Positions 1-8,738 are shown, counted from the stretch's first letter. The stretch is DNA of 64,000 nucleotides from Paracoccus aerodenitrificans (GCF_027913215.1 NZ_CP115784.1:186001-250000), one strand, 5' to 3'. The notes: a model not told the origin generated them from the letters alone. Translations and numbers: made by a program.

Positions 1-368
1 ATCAGCCCTTGGCTGAGCGTGAAGTCATCGGGCACCGACACGATACGGTCGGGTGAGATAACCACCTGGCTTGCATAGGACCCGCGCCCGTCCATCCAGG
101 CCACGCGCGATCCGACCTTGAGCCCATCGGTCTCGCCGACGCCGACGCCCAACTCACGCACCCGTCCGACGCCTTCGAGGCCCGGAACCAGCGGCAGCCC
201 GACCTTGTGGACGGCCGAGGCCCCGCTGCGCTGCGTCACGTCCAGAAAGTTGACCCCGGCGGCTTCCACGTCGATCAGAACCTCGCCCGGTCCCGCCTTC
301 AGATCATCGGCCGTTTCCACGACCAGATTTTCCGGGCCGCCAAATTCATTCAACACGACTTTCCGCAT
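1..368 (-). CDS. Quinone oxidoreductase (MDR family), N-terminal part
   Basis: The reading frame starts with MRKVVLNEFGGPENL and runs off the window edge after about 122 residues. This N-terminal half matches the zinc-independent NADPH:quinone oxidoreductase branch of the medium-chain dehydrogenase/reductase superfamily. It has the AGVNFLDVTQRSG segment and a PGLEGVGRV segment of the GroES-like fold, with no zinc-ligand cysteines in the visible part. Family members transfer electrons from NADPH to quinones or reactive enones in the cytosol. The gene is divergent from the LysR gene that follows, about 105 bp away, so that regulator probably controls it. The substrate cannot be told from sequence. 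Confidence 0.85.
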   Translation of the reverse strand, partial: MRKVVLNEFGGPENLVVETADDLKAGPGEVLIDVEAAGVNFLDVTQRSGASAVHKVGLPLVPGLEGVGRVRELGVGVGETDGLKVGSRVAWMDGRGSYASQVVISPDRIVSVPDDFTLSQGL

Positions 369-473
369 CTCTTGCTCCTTCGCATGTCGATTTCGGTTGG
401 CAGGAAGGTAGGCCGAAAGCATTATAGTGATTAGCCGCCTTGTCTTTCATGAACCTGTGAGAATAATTCAGCA

Positions 474-1376
474 ATGCCATCGGGTCCGCACAGCGATATC
501 TCCTCCTTCCTCGCTGTGGCGCAGGAGCGCAGCTTCACGAAAGCGGCTGCCCGGCTGGGGATGACGCCCTCGGCGCTGAGCCACGCCGTGCGCAATCTGG
601 AGGACCGGCTCGGAATCCGGCTTCTGAACCGCACCACCCGCAACGTCGCGCCGACCGAGGCGGGCGATCAGTTGATCCAGTCGGTCGGGCCGCTGTTCGA
701 GCAGATCGATATCGAACTTGGCAATCTCGGCGATCTGCGCGACCGTCCGGGCGGCAAGCTGCGCATCACCTGCAATGACTATGTGATCGAGACGATCTTC
801 CGCCCCAAACTACAGGGCTTTCTGGACCAATACCCGGAAATTGAGGTCGAGTTCTCGATTGATTACGGCTTTACCGACATCATCGAGGACAGCTTCGACG
901 CTGGGGTTCGTCTGGGCGATGCCGTCAGCAAGGACATGATCGCCATGCGGATCGGCCCGGACTTCCGCTTCCTCGTGGTCGGCGCGCCGTCATACTTTGA
1001 GCGCCATCCCCGGCCCGAGCAACCTCAGGATTTGACCACGCTGCCTTGCATCAACTTGCGTTCGATGACAGCGGGCTCTTTCTTTCCATGGGCCTTCGAG
1101 AAAGAGGGAAAGGAGATCAACGTCCGCGTCGAGGGCCAGCTTGCTTTCAACAGCGTCCTGCCGATCCTGCAATCAGCTATCGACGGCGCCGGGCTGGCCT
1201 ATCTGCCCGAAGACCTTGCCGCACCGCATCTTGAAAGCGGAGCTTTGATCGCCGTGATGGAAGAGTGGTGCGCCTATGGACCCGGTTATCACCTCTACTA
1301 TCCTAACCGCCGACTTGCTGCGCGCAGCTTTTCCGTCTTTCGCGAGACAATGCGGTATGGCGTCACATCGGGCTAG
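474..1376 (+). CDS. LysR-family transcriptional regulator
   Basis: The product has 300 residues, the usual LysR length. The N-terminal winged helix-turn-helix (residues about 5-65) is clear, with the segment SFTKAAARLGMTPSALSHAV and then an NRTTRNVAPTEAG wing. The rest is a periplasmic-binding-protein-like effector domain of the type that prefers aromatic or quinone-like ligands (segment FDAGVRLGD). It is divergent from the quinone oxidoreductase gene, the typical arrangement for a LysR activator and its target. The ligand is unknown. The ATG is chosen because it gives the standard family N-terminus. Confidence 0.9.
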   Translation: MPSGPHSDISSFLAVAQERSFTKAAARLGMTPSALSHAVRNLEDRLGIRLLNRTTRNVAPTEAGDQLIQSVGPLFEQIDIELGNLGDLRDRPGGKLRITCNDYVIETIFRPKLQGFLDQYPEIEVEFSIDYGFTDIIEDSFDAGVRLGDAVSKDMIAMRIGPDFRFLVVGAPSYFERHPRPEQPQDLTTLPCINLRSMTAGSFFPWAFEKEGKEINVRVEGQLAFNSVLPILQSAIDGAGLAYLPEDLAAPHLESGALIAVMEEWCAYGPGYHLYYPNRRLAARSFSVFRETMRYGVTSG

Positions 1377-1544
1377 GCGGCCCTGAGCCGACCTCAGCCG
1401 AGATCCGCGTTGCTGCGCCGCAGCTTCCCCGAAACGGACGCCTGAATGCGCACAGGACTTATGCGCCATTCCCATTGCCGAATTTGCTTGGTTCTTCCGA
1501 TGTTGCAAAAGCTGGAGCTTACGCTCCACATCGTCGATAGATTG

Positions 1545-2315
1545 TCATTTGACGCTAATGCTCGGCGCCGCATCAAGCAGCCATTTGGGCAGCTTTTTTA
1601 TCTCACCTAAGGTGATGCATTCAGGCACATCGTTCCAGAATTGGACGATGGCATCAGACACAGCCTCAAACTGTTCTGCGGAAATGTGAAGGTTGGAATG
1701 ATCTTTCCAAGACAATGCAGCCCCACCATTTTCTGTTATCTCGTCTTCGGACGCGATCAGTTCAGGATACTGTCTCTTCAAGTCGTCCAGAGACTTGCCG
1801 TCGCCGTGCTTGTGGACATTGACCACAAGACGACACCCATCCAGCGCCTTGAAATATGGCTTTGATCGAACGTCCAAGCCGATGTCTTTCAACAAATTTA
1901 GTATCTCAACAAAGCTGGAAGACCAGACACGGCGAAATGCTGTTTCGTCCCGCATCCAGTGCCGAATCTCTCGGACTAACCAGTCACGAAGCTCTTTTTC
2001 CCAACGATGAAAGATCGACACCAGCATTGCGAAGAGAACCTGCTCTCGCATGTCACAAAGGCTCAAGTACAGGTCTGTGCCAGCTTCATAGGCCTGTTCT
2101 GCAAAGTCTCCGGGATCGTGGCGTTCTGGGTCAAAATGCCGCCCCATAGCCTCCCACGTTGCCTCTGCATGCGCATCAGCAGCGTTCTTCATTTCCTCGT
2201 CTTCGAACTGCGCGAATAGTCTCTGGCGGGCCTGCGACACGAAAAAGTTATGCTCATCGATCAGGTGCTTTCGATGCCCAGACCAGAAGTGAAATGCAGT
2301 GTAAGAGCTATCCAT
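1545..2315 (-). CDS. HEPN-like hypothetical protein, second gene of a coupled pair
   Basis: I do not recognise this 256-residue protein as a named family. It is mostly helical and rich in charged and aromatic residues. It carries CRLVVNVHKHG near residue 155, which fits the R-x(4-6)-H pattern of HEPN ribonucleases and of non-catalytic HEPN-fold proteins. There is no signal peptide or membrane segment. Its start lies two bases after the stop of the upstream 276-residue gene, so the two are almost certainly co-translated. The pair sits beside an IS1182 copy and a recombinase gene, a context typical of defence or toxin modules. An RNase or antiphage role is inference only. Confidence 0.6.
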   Translation of the reverse strand: MDSSYTAFHFWSGHRKHLIDEHNFFVSQARQRLFAQFEDEEMKNAADAHAEATWEAMGRHFDPERHDPGDFAEQAYEAGTDLYLSLCDMREQVLFAMLVSIFHRWEKELRDWLVREIRHWMRDETAFRRVWSSSFVEILNLLKDIGLDVRSKPYFKALDGCRLVVNVHKHGDGKSLDDLKRQYPELIASEDEITENGGAALSWKDHSNLHISAEQFEAVSDAIVQFWNDVPECITLGEIKKLPKWLLDAAPSISVK

Positions 2316-2317
2316 TG

Positions 2318-3148
2318 TCAGCGCTCCCCTGCCACGTCGGCTAGGGCAGCTTTCAGGACCTGAAAGCAGACCTTGGCTGTGTGCTGATCCGGGGTAAACC
2401 CAGACACAAGCTGCTGATAAGGGTGGATGTAATTTCGGAAATCTCGAAGACCGTGTCCGAACTTTTTGATATCAGGTTTGAGCACACCGAGGTCACAAGC
2501 AACATCGATGAACTGTGCCAAGCTCCACTCATGAAACTTTTTCACGCTGCCAGCGCTGTTTGTCGGGCTGGCCTTAGAATTGTTGAACTTTGCCGGATGC
2601 TTTTGGGCTGCACCCAGTAGCACGGCTTCCAAGACGCTTCCACAGAGGAAGATCACTGACAGGTTCGCCCCTGCCTTCAAGGCAACTCGGGCTTCCGTCA
2701 GACGTTTCTCGATGACCGGCACAACAGGCGCATCGATAGGCAGCTTGCTAATATTCGGGATGGTGAATTCGGTGTCGAGGAAACTGCTCTCGGTGGGCGC
2801 GCTGGCTGTCTTCGCTTTCTTGCCGAGCAGCCGATCAACAGCGGCTCGGCCTTTTTCAAGGACCGGCTTGTCGATCTCAGCCCCGCCAAGTTCGCAATTC
2901 GTGACATAGGAGTCCAACATCTCTAACAGGACCTTTCCAACTATCGGGTCCGGTTCTTGCTCCCCAAACGCGCGCATCTTCTTTGCTTTGGAAGTGCCGT
3001 AGGTTTGGTACTTGCTTCCGTGGATGTTGATCCGATGCTTGTTAAAGAACTCGCCGTAGGTGTTGTCGGAGAAGTCCAAGACATATCCACCGCCCATATC
3101 CAGCAATCGTTCCAAATACCTTTTTTCAATATCTGTCAGGGTGCTCAC
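2318..3148 (-). CDS. Hypothetical protein with abortive-infection-like N-terminus and HEPN-like C-terminus
   Basis: The product has 276 residues. Residues 1-75 (IEKRYLERLLDMGGGYVLDF, then an FNKHRINIHGSKYQ segment) resemble, from memory, a small domain common in abortive-infection-like proteins; I cannot verify this by search. After a linker, residues about 155-275 form a helical domain with RDFRNYIHPY, an R-x6-H match to the HEPN motif. This resembles DUF4145/HEPN-type C-terminal modules. It is the first gene of a two-gene unit with the HEPN-like gene downstream. The role is unknown; a nucleic-acid-targeting defence function is plausible. About 165 bp upstream begins an IS1182 element in the same orientation. 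Confidence 0.6.
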   Translation of the reverse strand: MSTLTDIEKRYLERLLDMGGGYVLDFSDNTYGEFFNKHRINIHGSKYQTYGTSKAKKMRAFGEQEPDPIVGKVLLEMLDSYVTNCELGGAEIDKPVLEKGRAAVDRLLGKKAKTASAPTESSFLDTEFTIPNISKLPIDAPVVPVIEKRLTEARVALKAGANLSVIFLCGSVLEAVLLGAAQKHPAKFNNSKASPTNSAGSVKKFHEWSLAQFIDVACDLGVLKPDIKKFGHGLRDFRNYIHPYQQLVSGFTPDQHTAKVCFQVLKAALADVAGER

Positions 3149-3312
3149 GCTTTTGCGTCTCTAGAATATTTCGGTGCAAGTATGAGGTCAGATTAATGGC
3201 ATTAGGTGCCTAGCATAAGGCGCATAAAGCCCTTGTATGTGAAGTCGCGCTGTGTGCCAACGTCTGCTTCGGTCGATACAAGCGTTGGCTGGTGCGTCCG
3301 CAGCGAACTTCC

Positions 3313-4862
3313 GCTTCCCGCCGATTCTGTGGAAAAACGCGTTGCCATCGGGGGCCTTTTGGACCGTTTCCTTCGGGTGCAAGCCTTTCTGGTGTCAGGC
3401 TTTTCGCGGATGCTGCGGTGCAGGAAAGATCTTGGCGAGTTTGCGGAGGTTCTGGGCGGTGGCGGCAAGGAGGAATTCGTCGTTCGCGCCGCAAGGTCCC
3501 CTTAGCCGCAGGCGCCCCAGCCCGAGGATGCGTTTCAGATGAGCAAACAGCATCTCGACCTTCTTGCGGAGCTTCATCGAGATTTCGTATTGGCGGGTCT
3601 TGGCGATGTCCCGGGCGATCTGGCGCGCATCTTCGTGTTCCTCGCGGGTGATTGATCTGGCATCGGCGTTCGGGCAGCACTTCTGTTTCGATGGGCAGGA
3701 CTGGCAGGTCAGTTTCAGTGCGCGGTATTTGGCGGTTCCCTTGCCAGTCGGGCCGCGGTTCGGGTCCGAATAGTTGCGGCGGAACTGTTTGAGCCTGTGA
3801 CCTTCCGGGCAGATGTATTGATCGTTCTCTGCATCCCATTCGAAGTCTGCCCGGGTCCAGGTGCCGTCATTGCGCCCGGACTTGTCGAAGACAGGGATAT
3901 GCGGGGCAATGCCCCTGTCGACCAGCCAGCCCAACATCGGTCCGGTGCCGTAGGCGGTATCCGCGATCAGGCGTTCAGGATGCAGGTCGAACTTGTCTTT
4001 CACCCTCTTCAGCATGGTTTTGGTTGATCCGACCTCGGCCTGCCGGATGGATCGTGTCGCCTCGACATCGACAATCACGCCATGATCCGTGTCGATCAGG
4101 TAATTGTCGGAATAGCTGAAGAATGCCGGACCTTTGCGCGCCGCCGTCCATTGGCTGGCCGGGTCGGAATGTGAGGTGAATTTCGGATGGACCTCGCTGG
4201 CGGCGCCAAATGCGGCCTTGTCCAACGTGTCAAGGTATTCGCGCACGGCGCGGGGCGCATCCGAGGGGTCTATCAGCGTTGCATCCCAATCTTCCTTCGC
4301 TGTCGAGTTCTGCTTATTGGCATCCGCCTCGATCAGGCTGGCATCCACCGCCAGCCGCTGCCCGCTGACCAGCCCCTCCTCGATGCAGCGCGTGACGGTC
4401 ATCTCGAACAGATGCCTCAGCAACTCGCTGTCGCGGAACCGCCCGTGCCGGTTCTTCGAAAACGTCGAATGATCCGGAACCCGGTCGCTGAGATCCAGGC
4501 GGCAGAACCAGCGATAGGCCAGATTCAGATGCACCTCTTCGCAAAGGCGCCGCTCCGAACGAATGCCGAAGCAATAGCCAACCAGCAGCATCCGGATCAG
4601 CAACTCGGGATCGACAGACGGCCGGCCGGTGTGGCTGTAGAAATCCGAAAGATGCGCACGGATGCTGCTGAGATCGACAAACCGATCAATGGACCGAAGA
4701 AGATGCTCCTGAGGAACATGATCCTCCAGTGAGAACTCGTAAAACAGCGCCGGCTGCGCCTCCTGCCGCGGTCCCATCATCGCCAATCCTCCCACCCATT
4801 GCAGGAATTGAATCAGCCAGATGCCCTTCAATCAAGCACGAGTTTTTCAACAAAATAAGCCC
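3313..4862 (-). mobile_element. IS1182-family insertion sequence, copy A
   Basis: The limits come from comparison with an inverted copy near 51.2-52.8 kb. The two are alike over about 1,550 bp and diverge outside it. The ends carry imperfect terminal inverted repeats around TTTTGTTGAAAAACTCG and TTCTGTGGAAAAACGCG, 14 of 17 matching. One transposase gene fills the element. The exact terminal bases may be off by one or two, and I could not identify a target duplication. Confidence 0.85.
3395..4780 (-). CDS. IS1182-family transposase, copy A
   Basis: This DDE transposase has 461 residues when started at MMGPRQEAQP, where GGGAGG lies just upstream; an in-frame ATG lies 17 codons earlier. The N-terminal domain (SVDPELLIRMLLVGYCFGIR, HSTFSKNR) and the catalytic part (RLAVDASLIEADANK, RLIADTAYGTG) are typical of the IS1182 group of the IS5/IS1182 superfamily. 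A cysteine cluster (CPSKQKCCPNADAR) precedes the C-terminal helix region with the last acidic residue. Intact and probably active. It differs from copy B at one visible codon, Ser here where B has Pro in the LTCQ(S/P)CPSK segment. Confidence 0.93.
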   Translation of the reverse strand: MMGPRQEAQPALFYEFSLEDHVPQEHLLRSIDRFVDLSSIRAHLSDFYSHTGRPSVDPELLIRMLLVGYCFGIRSERRLCEEVHLNLAYRWFCRLDLSDRVPDHSTFSKNRHGRFRDSELLRHLFEMTVTRCIEEGLVSGQRLAVDASLIEADANKQNSTAKEDWDATLIDPSDAPRAVREYLDTLDKAAFGAASEVHPKFTSHSDPASQWTAARKGPAFFSYSDNYLIDTDHGVIVDVEATRSIRQAEVGSTKTMLKRVKDKFDLHPERLIADTAYGTGPMLGWLVDRGIAPHIPVFDKSGRNDGTWTRADFEWDAENDQYICPEGHRLKQFRRNYSDPNRGPTGKGTAKYRALKLTCQSCPSKQKCCPNADARSITREEHEDARQIARDIAKTRQYEISMKLRKKVEMLFAHLKRILGLGRLRLRGPCGANDEFLLAATAQNLRKLAKIFPAPQHPRKA

Positions 4863-4890
4863 TCTCTACCGAAAACTTGGTTCGATGGGA

Positions 4891-5478
4891 TCACCATAAT
4901 CCATCAAACCTGCTCGCTGCCGTTCGCGTATAATGCGCTGTATGCCGAGGATCACGATGGCCGAGATAATCCTGGATCAGTCGCAAGTCATAGCCGCGAT
5001 TGGCGAGGGCGAAGCCGCAGGAATGTCGGAGCATGTGCGGGTGAATATGTCCCAGGCCGGCACGGATGCCGGCCGCAGCGACCAGATAGTTCACCGCCTG
5101 CCGGGTCATTGGTTGCTGCCGTTCGGAGACAAACAGCCACGGCAACCGGTCGTCGCGTTGCCCCAACCAACGTCGGATCACCCGCAGCTCGTCGCCCTCG
5201 ATGGGATGCTCGACGCTGAGGCCGCGTTTCAGTCGCGGAACCCAAAGGCGGGACTGCGCCAAATTGACATGATACCGACGCAGGGCAATGGCTTCCGAAA
5301 CTCGCAGCCCGTGTCGGAACATCATCAAGATCAGCAGGTGATCGCGGACGCCGTGCCGGCCAGCCTTGGCGGCGGCAAGCAGCCGTTCAATTTGTGCCAA
5401 GCCGAGATAGTCCCGCCCGCGTTCATGCGCATCGGCGGCCAAATCGGCATCACTTTTGACATTTCGCCGCGTGGACAT
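4891..5478 (-). CDS. Short tyrosine recombinase (FimB/FimE-like)
   Basis: This 195-residue protein consists almost only of the catalytic domain of the tyrosine recombinase family. The first Arg is in FRHGLRVSEA, the H-x-x-R pair in HPHMLRHSCG, the third His in LGHRDPRHT, and the nucleophilic Tyr in AHYTR. The N-terminal core-binding domain of Xer or phage integrases is absent, as in FimB/FimE. A TTG start 16 codons earlier is possible, but the ATG gives MSTRRNVKSD with GGAG upstream. IS1182 copy A ends only 28 bp past its stop. An inverted repeat lies just upstream of the start and may be its site or operator. Confidence 0.88.
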   Translation of the reverse strand: MSTRRNVKSDADLAADAHERGRDYLGLAQIERLLAAAKAGRHGVRDHLLILMMFRHGLRVSEAIALRRYHVNLAQSRLWVPRLKRGLSVEHPIEGDELRVIRRWLGQRDDRLPWLFVSERQQPMTRQAVNYLVAAAGIRAGLGHIHPHMLRHSCGFALANRGYDLRLIQDYLGHRDPRHTAHYTRTAASRFDGLW

Positions 5479-5542
5479 GGGTTTGGCGGCTCCGTGAAAG
5501 CCAAGGAGACAAGTGGTTTCGTTCAACCAGCCGCCTCCTACA

Positions 5543-5568
5543 CTTTACAAAATGCGGATTCTGTAAAG
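5543..5568. repeat. Inverted repeat upstream of the recombinase
   Basis: CTTTACA and TGTAAAG are perfect 7-bp arms separated by 12 bp, about 65 bp before the recombinase ATG. The layout could be a recombination core site (arms larger and spacer shorter would be more typical) or an operator. Function is inference. Confidence 0.45.
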
Positions 5569-5692
5569 AGTTTGTGCGCGCTGTCCATCAGCGCCGGAGC
5601 GCCCGCCAAGCTGAACGAACGCCGCTACGCTACCGCCTGTTTCGATCTCTGGCTTTGTTCAAACGTGCTCTCGCGGTACGCGGATCAATTCC

Positions 5693-6537
5693 TAGGCTCA
5701 GGACTCGTTCTTGATCATAACCAGAAGATGACGGTCGCGGCGAGCAGGATTGCAGAGAAGAAGGTCTCGGGGCAACGGTCGTATCGGGTGGCGACGCGCC
5801 TCCAATCCTTGAGTCGGCCGAACATGATTTCGATGCGGTTGCGGCGTTTGTAGCGCCGCTTGTCGTATTTGACGGGTTTCTTGCGCGACTTCCGACCCGG
5901 GATGCAAACCTTTATCCCCTTGTTTTTCAAGGCATCTCTGAACCAGTCGGCATCATAGCCCCGATCGGCCAGCAGCCAATCCGCCTCCGGCAGGCTGTTC
6001 AGAAGTGCCGCTGCCCCGGTGTAATCACTGACTTGTCCGGCGGACATGAAGAACCCTATCGGCCGGCCCTTCGCGTCGGTGACGGCGTGCAGTTTCGTGT
6101 TCATGCCGCCTTTCGTTCGCCCGATCTGGCGCCCGCGCCCCCTTTTTTGACCCGCAGGCTCGAGGCCGTGCGGTGCGCTTTCAGATAGGTCGCGTCGATC
6201 ATGATCGTATTGTGTTCGGCGCTCTCGGCGGCGAGGCCCACCATGATCCGGGCGAAGGTCCCGTTCTCGCTCCAGCGCTTCCAGCGGTTGTAGAGCGTCT
6301 TGGCGGGGCCGTAGTCCGTCGGCGCGTCGCACCATCGCAAGCCATTACGATTGATGAATATTATGCCGCTCAGCACACGCCGGTCGTCAACGCGTGGCTT
6401 GCCGTGGGATTTCGGGAAATAGGGTTTCAGACGCTCCATCTGCGCGTCAGTCAGCCAGAAAAGGTTGCTCATAAATCAGGTCTCCTTGCAGAGCCTGAAT
6501 CACGCAAACAGCCCGAAATCAATGGGTCTGGAGCCTA
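5693..6537 (-). mobile_element. IS5-family element, IS427-like (type a)
   Basis: The element is about 845 bp. Its ends both read TAGGCTC inward, and CTAG flanks each side, consistent with a duplicated CTAG-type target. It holds one transposase split over two frames with an A6G5 run between them. A decayed relative lies near 33.6-34.0 kb. Confidence 0.85.
5715..6472 (-). CDS. IS5-family transposase made by frameshifting (OrfA-OrfB)
   Basis: OrfA starts MSNLFWLTDAQMERLKPYFP and carries the IS5 N-terminal domain and the first catalytic Asp (TIMIDATYLKAHRT). OrfB, in another frame, carries LLADRGYDADWFRDAL with the second Asp and RNRIEIMFGRLKDWRRVATR with the Glu region. The two frames overlap around an AAAAAAGGGGG run at 6138-6148. 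Programmed frameshifting there is the established way IS427-group elements make full transposase. Nothing suggests inactivation. Confidence 0.9.
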
Positions 6538-6570
6538 GGTAATCCTCACAGCGAAAGGCATCTGCGCTGT

Positions 6571-6595
6571 TCACCCCGGGGCAAAATGGGTCAGT
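6571..6595. repeat. Possible IS21-family end remnant
   Basis: Read on the minus strand this gives ACTGACCC...GGGGTGA, closely like the end sequence of the IS21 fragment at 57.97 kb. It suggests a decayed IS21 insertion here, next to truncated gene debris. Confidence 0.4.
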
Positions 6596-6660
6596 GAACC
6601 GGTGGAACAATCCTCGGTGGCGCCGGTCTAGGTGTGCCTTGGCGCGCGCGTGGCAGCCAG

Positions 6661-6783
6661 CAATCTTCCAAGCGGGTCGCCGCGACCGATGAAATTGCCG
6701 CTGCCGCTCTCTGGCTCGCGTCCGAGAGTGCTTTCTACATAGTCGGCCAGAACATCGTTATCGACGGCGGCACTTCCACATGA
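6661..6783 (+). pseudogene. C-terminal remnant of a short-chain dehydrogenase/reductase
   Basis: One frame encodes DEIAAAALWLASESAFYIVG and then QNIVIDGGTST before a stop, the hallmark C-terminus of classical SDR oxidoreductases. Upstream the homology is lost within about 15 codons and a stop is soon met. The catalytic Tyr/Lys and the cofactor domain are missing, so this is a 5'-truncated relic, probably left by the nearby insertions. Confidence 0.8.
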
Positions 6784-6803
6784 CGGATGCGACAGCAAGC
6801 ACC

Positions 6804-7400
6804 TCACCTGATGAAAGGCAGCGCCGCCAGTGCAGGTTCTATCAATGCTTTCAACTCCGCGCGCGTAGCGCCATCACGAGCCTGGAAGGAAATCGCCTGC
6901 ATCACTCCATGGTAAAATGCGGCAAGACCGTTGACGTCAGTATCGCTCGCAAGGTCGCCGTCGCGCACGCCTCGTTCGAGGCGTACGCGCAGCATTGCGA
7001 CCGTCTTCCTGCGAGCGCTGAGAAGATGAGAGCGTGCGGCCTCATTCTCTGGCAGGCAGTTAACGACACCGAGAATCAGAAGGCATCCCCCCGGCTTGGC
7101 CGACAATGCCACGTCGATGCTGTCTTCCAGCGCAGCACGGATTCCCTGCTTTGTCGTCGCCGCCTCTTCCAGCACGCGCTTCGGTCCCGATCCGACCGTT
7201 GCAAGATAGAGATCAACCGCTTCGTGGAAGGCGGCTTCCTTAGAGCCAAAGGCGGCATAGAAACTCGGGGGGGTGATGCCGATCGCGGCGATGAGATCGT
7301 TGAGCTGTGCACCCTCATAGCCTTTTGCCCAGAATACCTCCATCACGCGCTCAAGCGCCTGATTACGGTCGAAGCTGCGCGGTCGGCCCCTAGGTGCCAT
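6804..7400 (-). CDS. TetR/AcrR-family repressor
   Basis: The product has 198 residues. The N-terminal HTH (residues about 8-55) reads RSFDRNQALERVMEVFWAKG and SFYAAFGSKEAAF, typical of the TetR branch next to MFS or oxidoreductase genes. The C-terminal ligand domain has a conserved GGCLLILGVVNCLPEN stretch, containing cysteines. Divergent from an MFS exporter gene 102 bp away, with a short palindrome in between. It very probably represses that exporter and responds to an exported compound. Confidence 0.9.
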   Translation of the reverse strand: MAPRGRPRSFDRNQALERVMEVFWAKGYEGAQLNDLIAAIGITPPSFYAAFGSKEAAFHEAVDLYLATVGSGPKRVLEEAATTKQGIRAALEDSIDVALSAKPGGCLLILGVVNCLPENEAARSHLLSARRKTVAMLRVRLERGVRDGDLASDTDVNGLAAFYHGVMQAISFQARDGATRAELKALIEPALAALPFIR

Positions 7401-7474
7401 AACGATCCTTTCTGTAGCTGGAGTTATATAAATTTCTTGACCAGATTATGCAAGGCCGATAGCTATTTCTATAA

Positions 7475-7486
7475 TTGTAACTACAA
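7475..7486. promoter_or_regulatory. Candidate TetR operator
   Basis: TTGTA-AC-TACAA is an inverted repeat 16 bp before the exporter ATG, inside the divergent gap. The position fits repression of the exporter by the adjacent TetR protein. The arms are short, so this is tentative. Confidence 0.4.
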
Positions 7487-7502
7487 AAAAGAGATCGCGC
7501 CC

Positions 7503-8738
7503 ATGAGTGAGCTGCAGTCCTGCATATCAGCGGAAATAGAGAGTGACGGGAAGGCGCACACCGGCCCAGAGTCGAGCATGCCGATGGTGGTCTATTTCCT
7601 TGGCCTCACCTGCTTCATGCTTGGAACCTCCGAGTTCATGGTAGCGGGCATGATGCCTGCACTCGCACAGGCGTTCGGCGTCACCGTCGCCGAAGTTGGC
7701 AACCTAATTTCGCTTTATGCCGCTGGGATGGTCATTGGCGGTCCGATTCTGACGGTCCTGCTCCTTCGGTTCGGTGTGCCGAACAAAGCCGCACTACTTT
7801 TGCTGCTGGGGTTTTACATCGGCGGGAGCGCCATCGCTGCGGGCACATCGAGCTACGACGTCATGGCGGCCGCTCGCGTTCTGACAGGTGTGGCCGCCTC
7901 CGCATGCTTTGGCGTATCCATCTCGATTGCCGCCGATCTTGTCGCTTCGGATCAGAGAGGGCGTGCGTCCTCGCTTGTGTTGGCTGGATTGATGCTGGCG
8001 ACTGTTCTCGGTGTGCCCGCTGCAACGCTGATCGAGCAAAATTTCGGATGGCGGATCAGTTTCCGGGTGATCGTCGTATTGGCGACCCTCTGTGCTACCG
8101 TTATCGCCTTTCTCGCCCCTGGCTCGAAGAAGGCATCGGTTGATGGCGCTCAGTTACCAAACCTGCCGAGCGAACTGGCGTCGTTCCGTAACGCTCGCCT
8201 TTGGGCTGCTTTCGCCACAAGCGGGCTAATCATCGGCGCGACCTTTGCTGCATTCAGCTATTTCTCGCCTATCTTCACCGAGATTACAGGCTTTTCCTCC
8301 GCTTTGATTCCGGTCCTTCTTGCCGCCTTTGGTACGGCCACAGTGATCGGTAATCTTCTGATCGGCCGCTATGCCGACCGCTACATCTTTCCTATCCTGA
8401 CCGGAGGATTGGCCGTCCTCTCGGTCGCGCTGCTCTTGTTTGCCGTCTTTGCCGACGACGCGATCATTAGCATTGCAGCCTTCGTCGCAATCGGTTTCGC
8501 AGGCTTGCCGATGAACCCCGCCATGGTCGCTCGGGTAATGCGTGCGGTTCCGGCAGGGCCGCTGGTCAATACGGTCCATGTCTCTGTCATCAACATCGGC
8601 CTTGCGTTCGGAACCTGGGCGGGCGGCCTTGGTATCAAAGCCGGCTACGGGTTGACTTCACCGCTCTGGATCGGATTCGGTCTCGCTGTTCTTGGACTCG
8701 CCAGCCTCGCTCCGGTGAAGGCGCGTCGACTTTCTTAG
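7503..8738 (+). CDS. MFS drug-efflux-type transporter (12 TM, DHA1-like)
   Basis: The product has 411 residues starting at MSELQSCISAEIESD; the open frame continues far upstream, but that part is antisense to the TetR gene. Twelve hydrophobic segments are visible. TM1 contains FMLGTSEFMVAGMMPALAQA, the signature of the AraJ/YdhP/Cml group of proton-coupled sugar and drug effluxers. The loop after TM2 is a weak motif A. It sits in the inner membrane. The divergent TetR gene is its likely regulator. The substrate is unknown. Confidence 0.9.
   Translation: MSELQSCISAEIESDGKAHTGPESSMPMVVYFLGLTCFMLGTSEFMVAGMMPALAQAFGVTVAEVGNLISLYAAGMVIGGPILTVLLLRFGVPNKAALLLLLGFYIGGSAIAAGTSSYDVMAAARVLTGVAASACFGVSISIAADLVASDQRGRASSLVLAGLMLATVLGVPAATLIEQNFGWRISFRVIVVLATLCATVIAFLAPGSKKASVDGAQLPNLPSELASFRNARLWAAFATSGLIIGATFAAFSYFSPIFTEITGFSSALIPVLLAAFGTATVIGNLLIGRYADRYIFPILTGGLAVLSVALLLFAVFADDAIISIAAFVAIGFAGLPMNPAMVARVMRAVPAGPLVNTVHVSVINIGLAFGTWAGGLGIKAGYGLTSPLWIGFGLAVLGLASLAPVKARRLS

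Noticed and set aside
6780..7502. A long open frame in phase with the first MFS gene that would extend it to 652 residues.
   Set aside because: This part is antisense to a clear TetR gene and shows no homology. The ATG at 7503 gives a normal MFS N-terminus.
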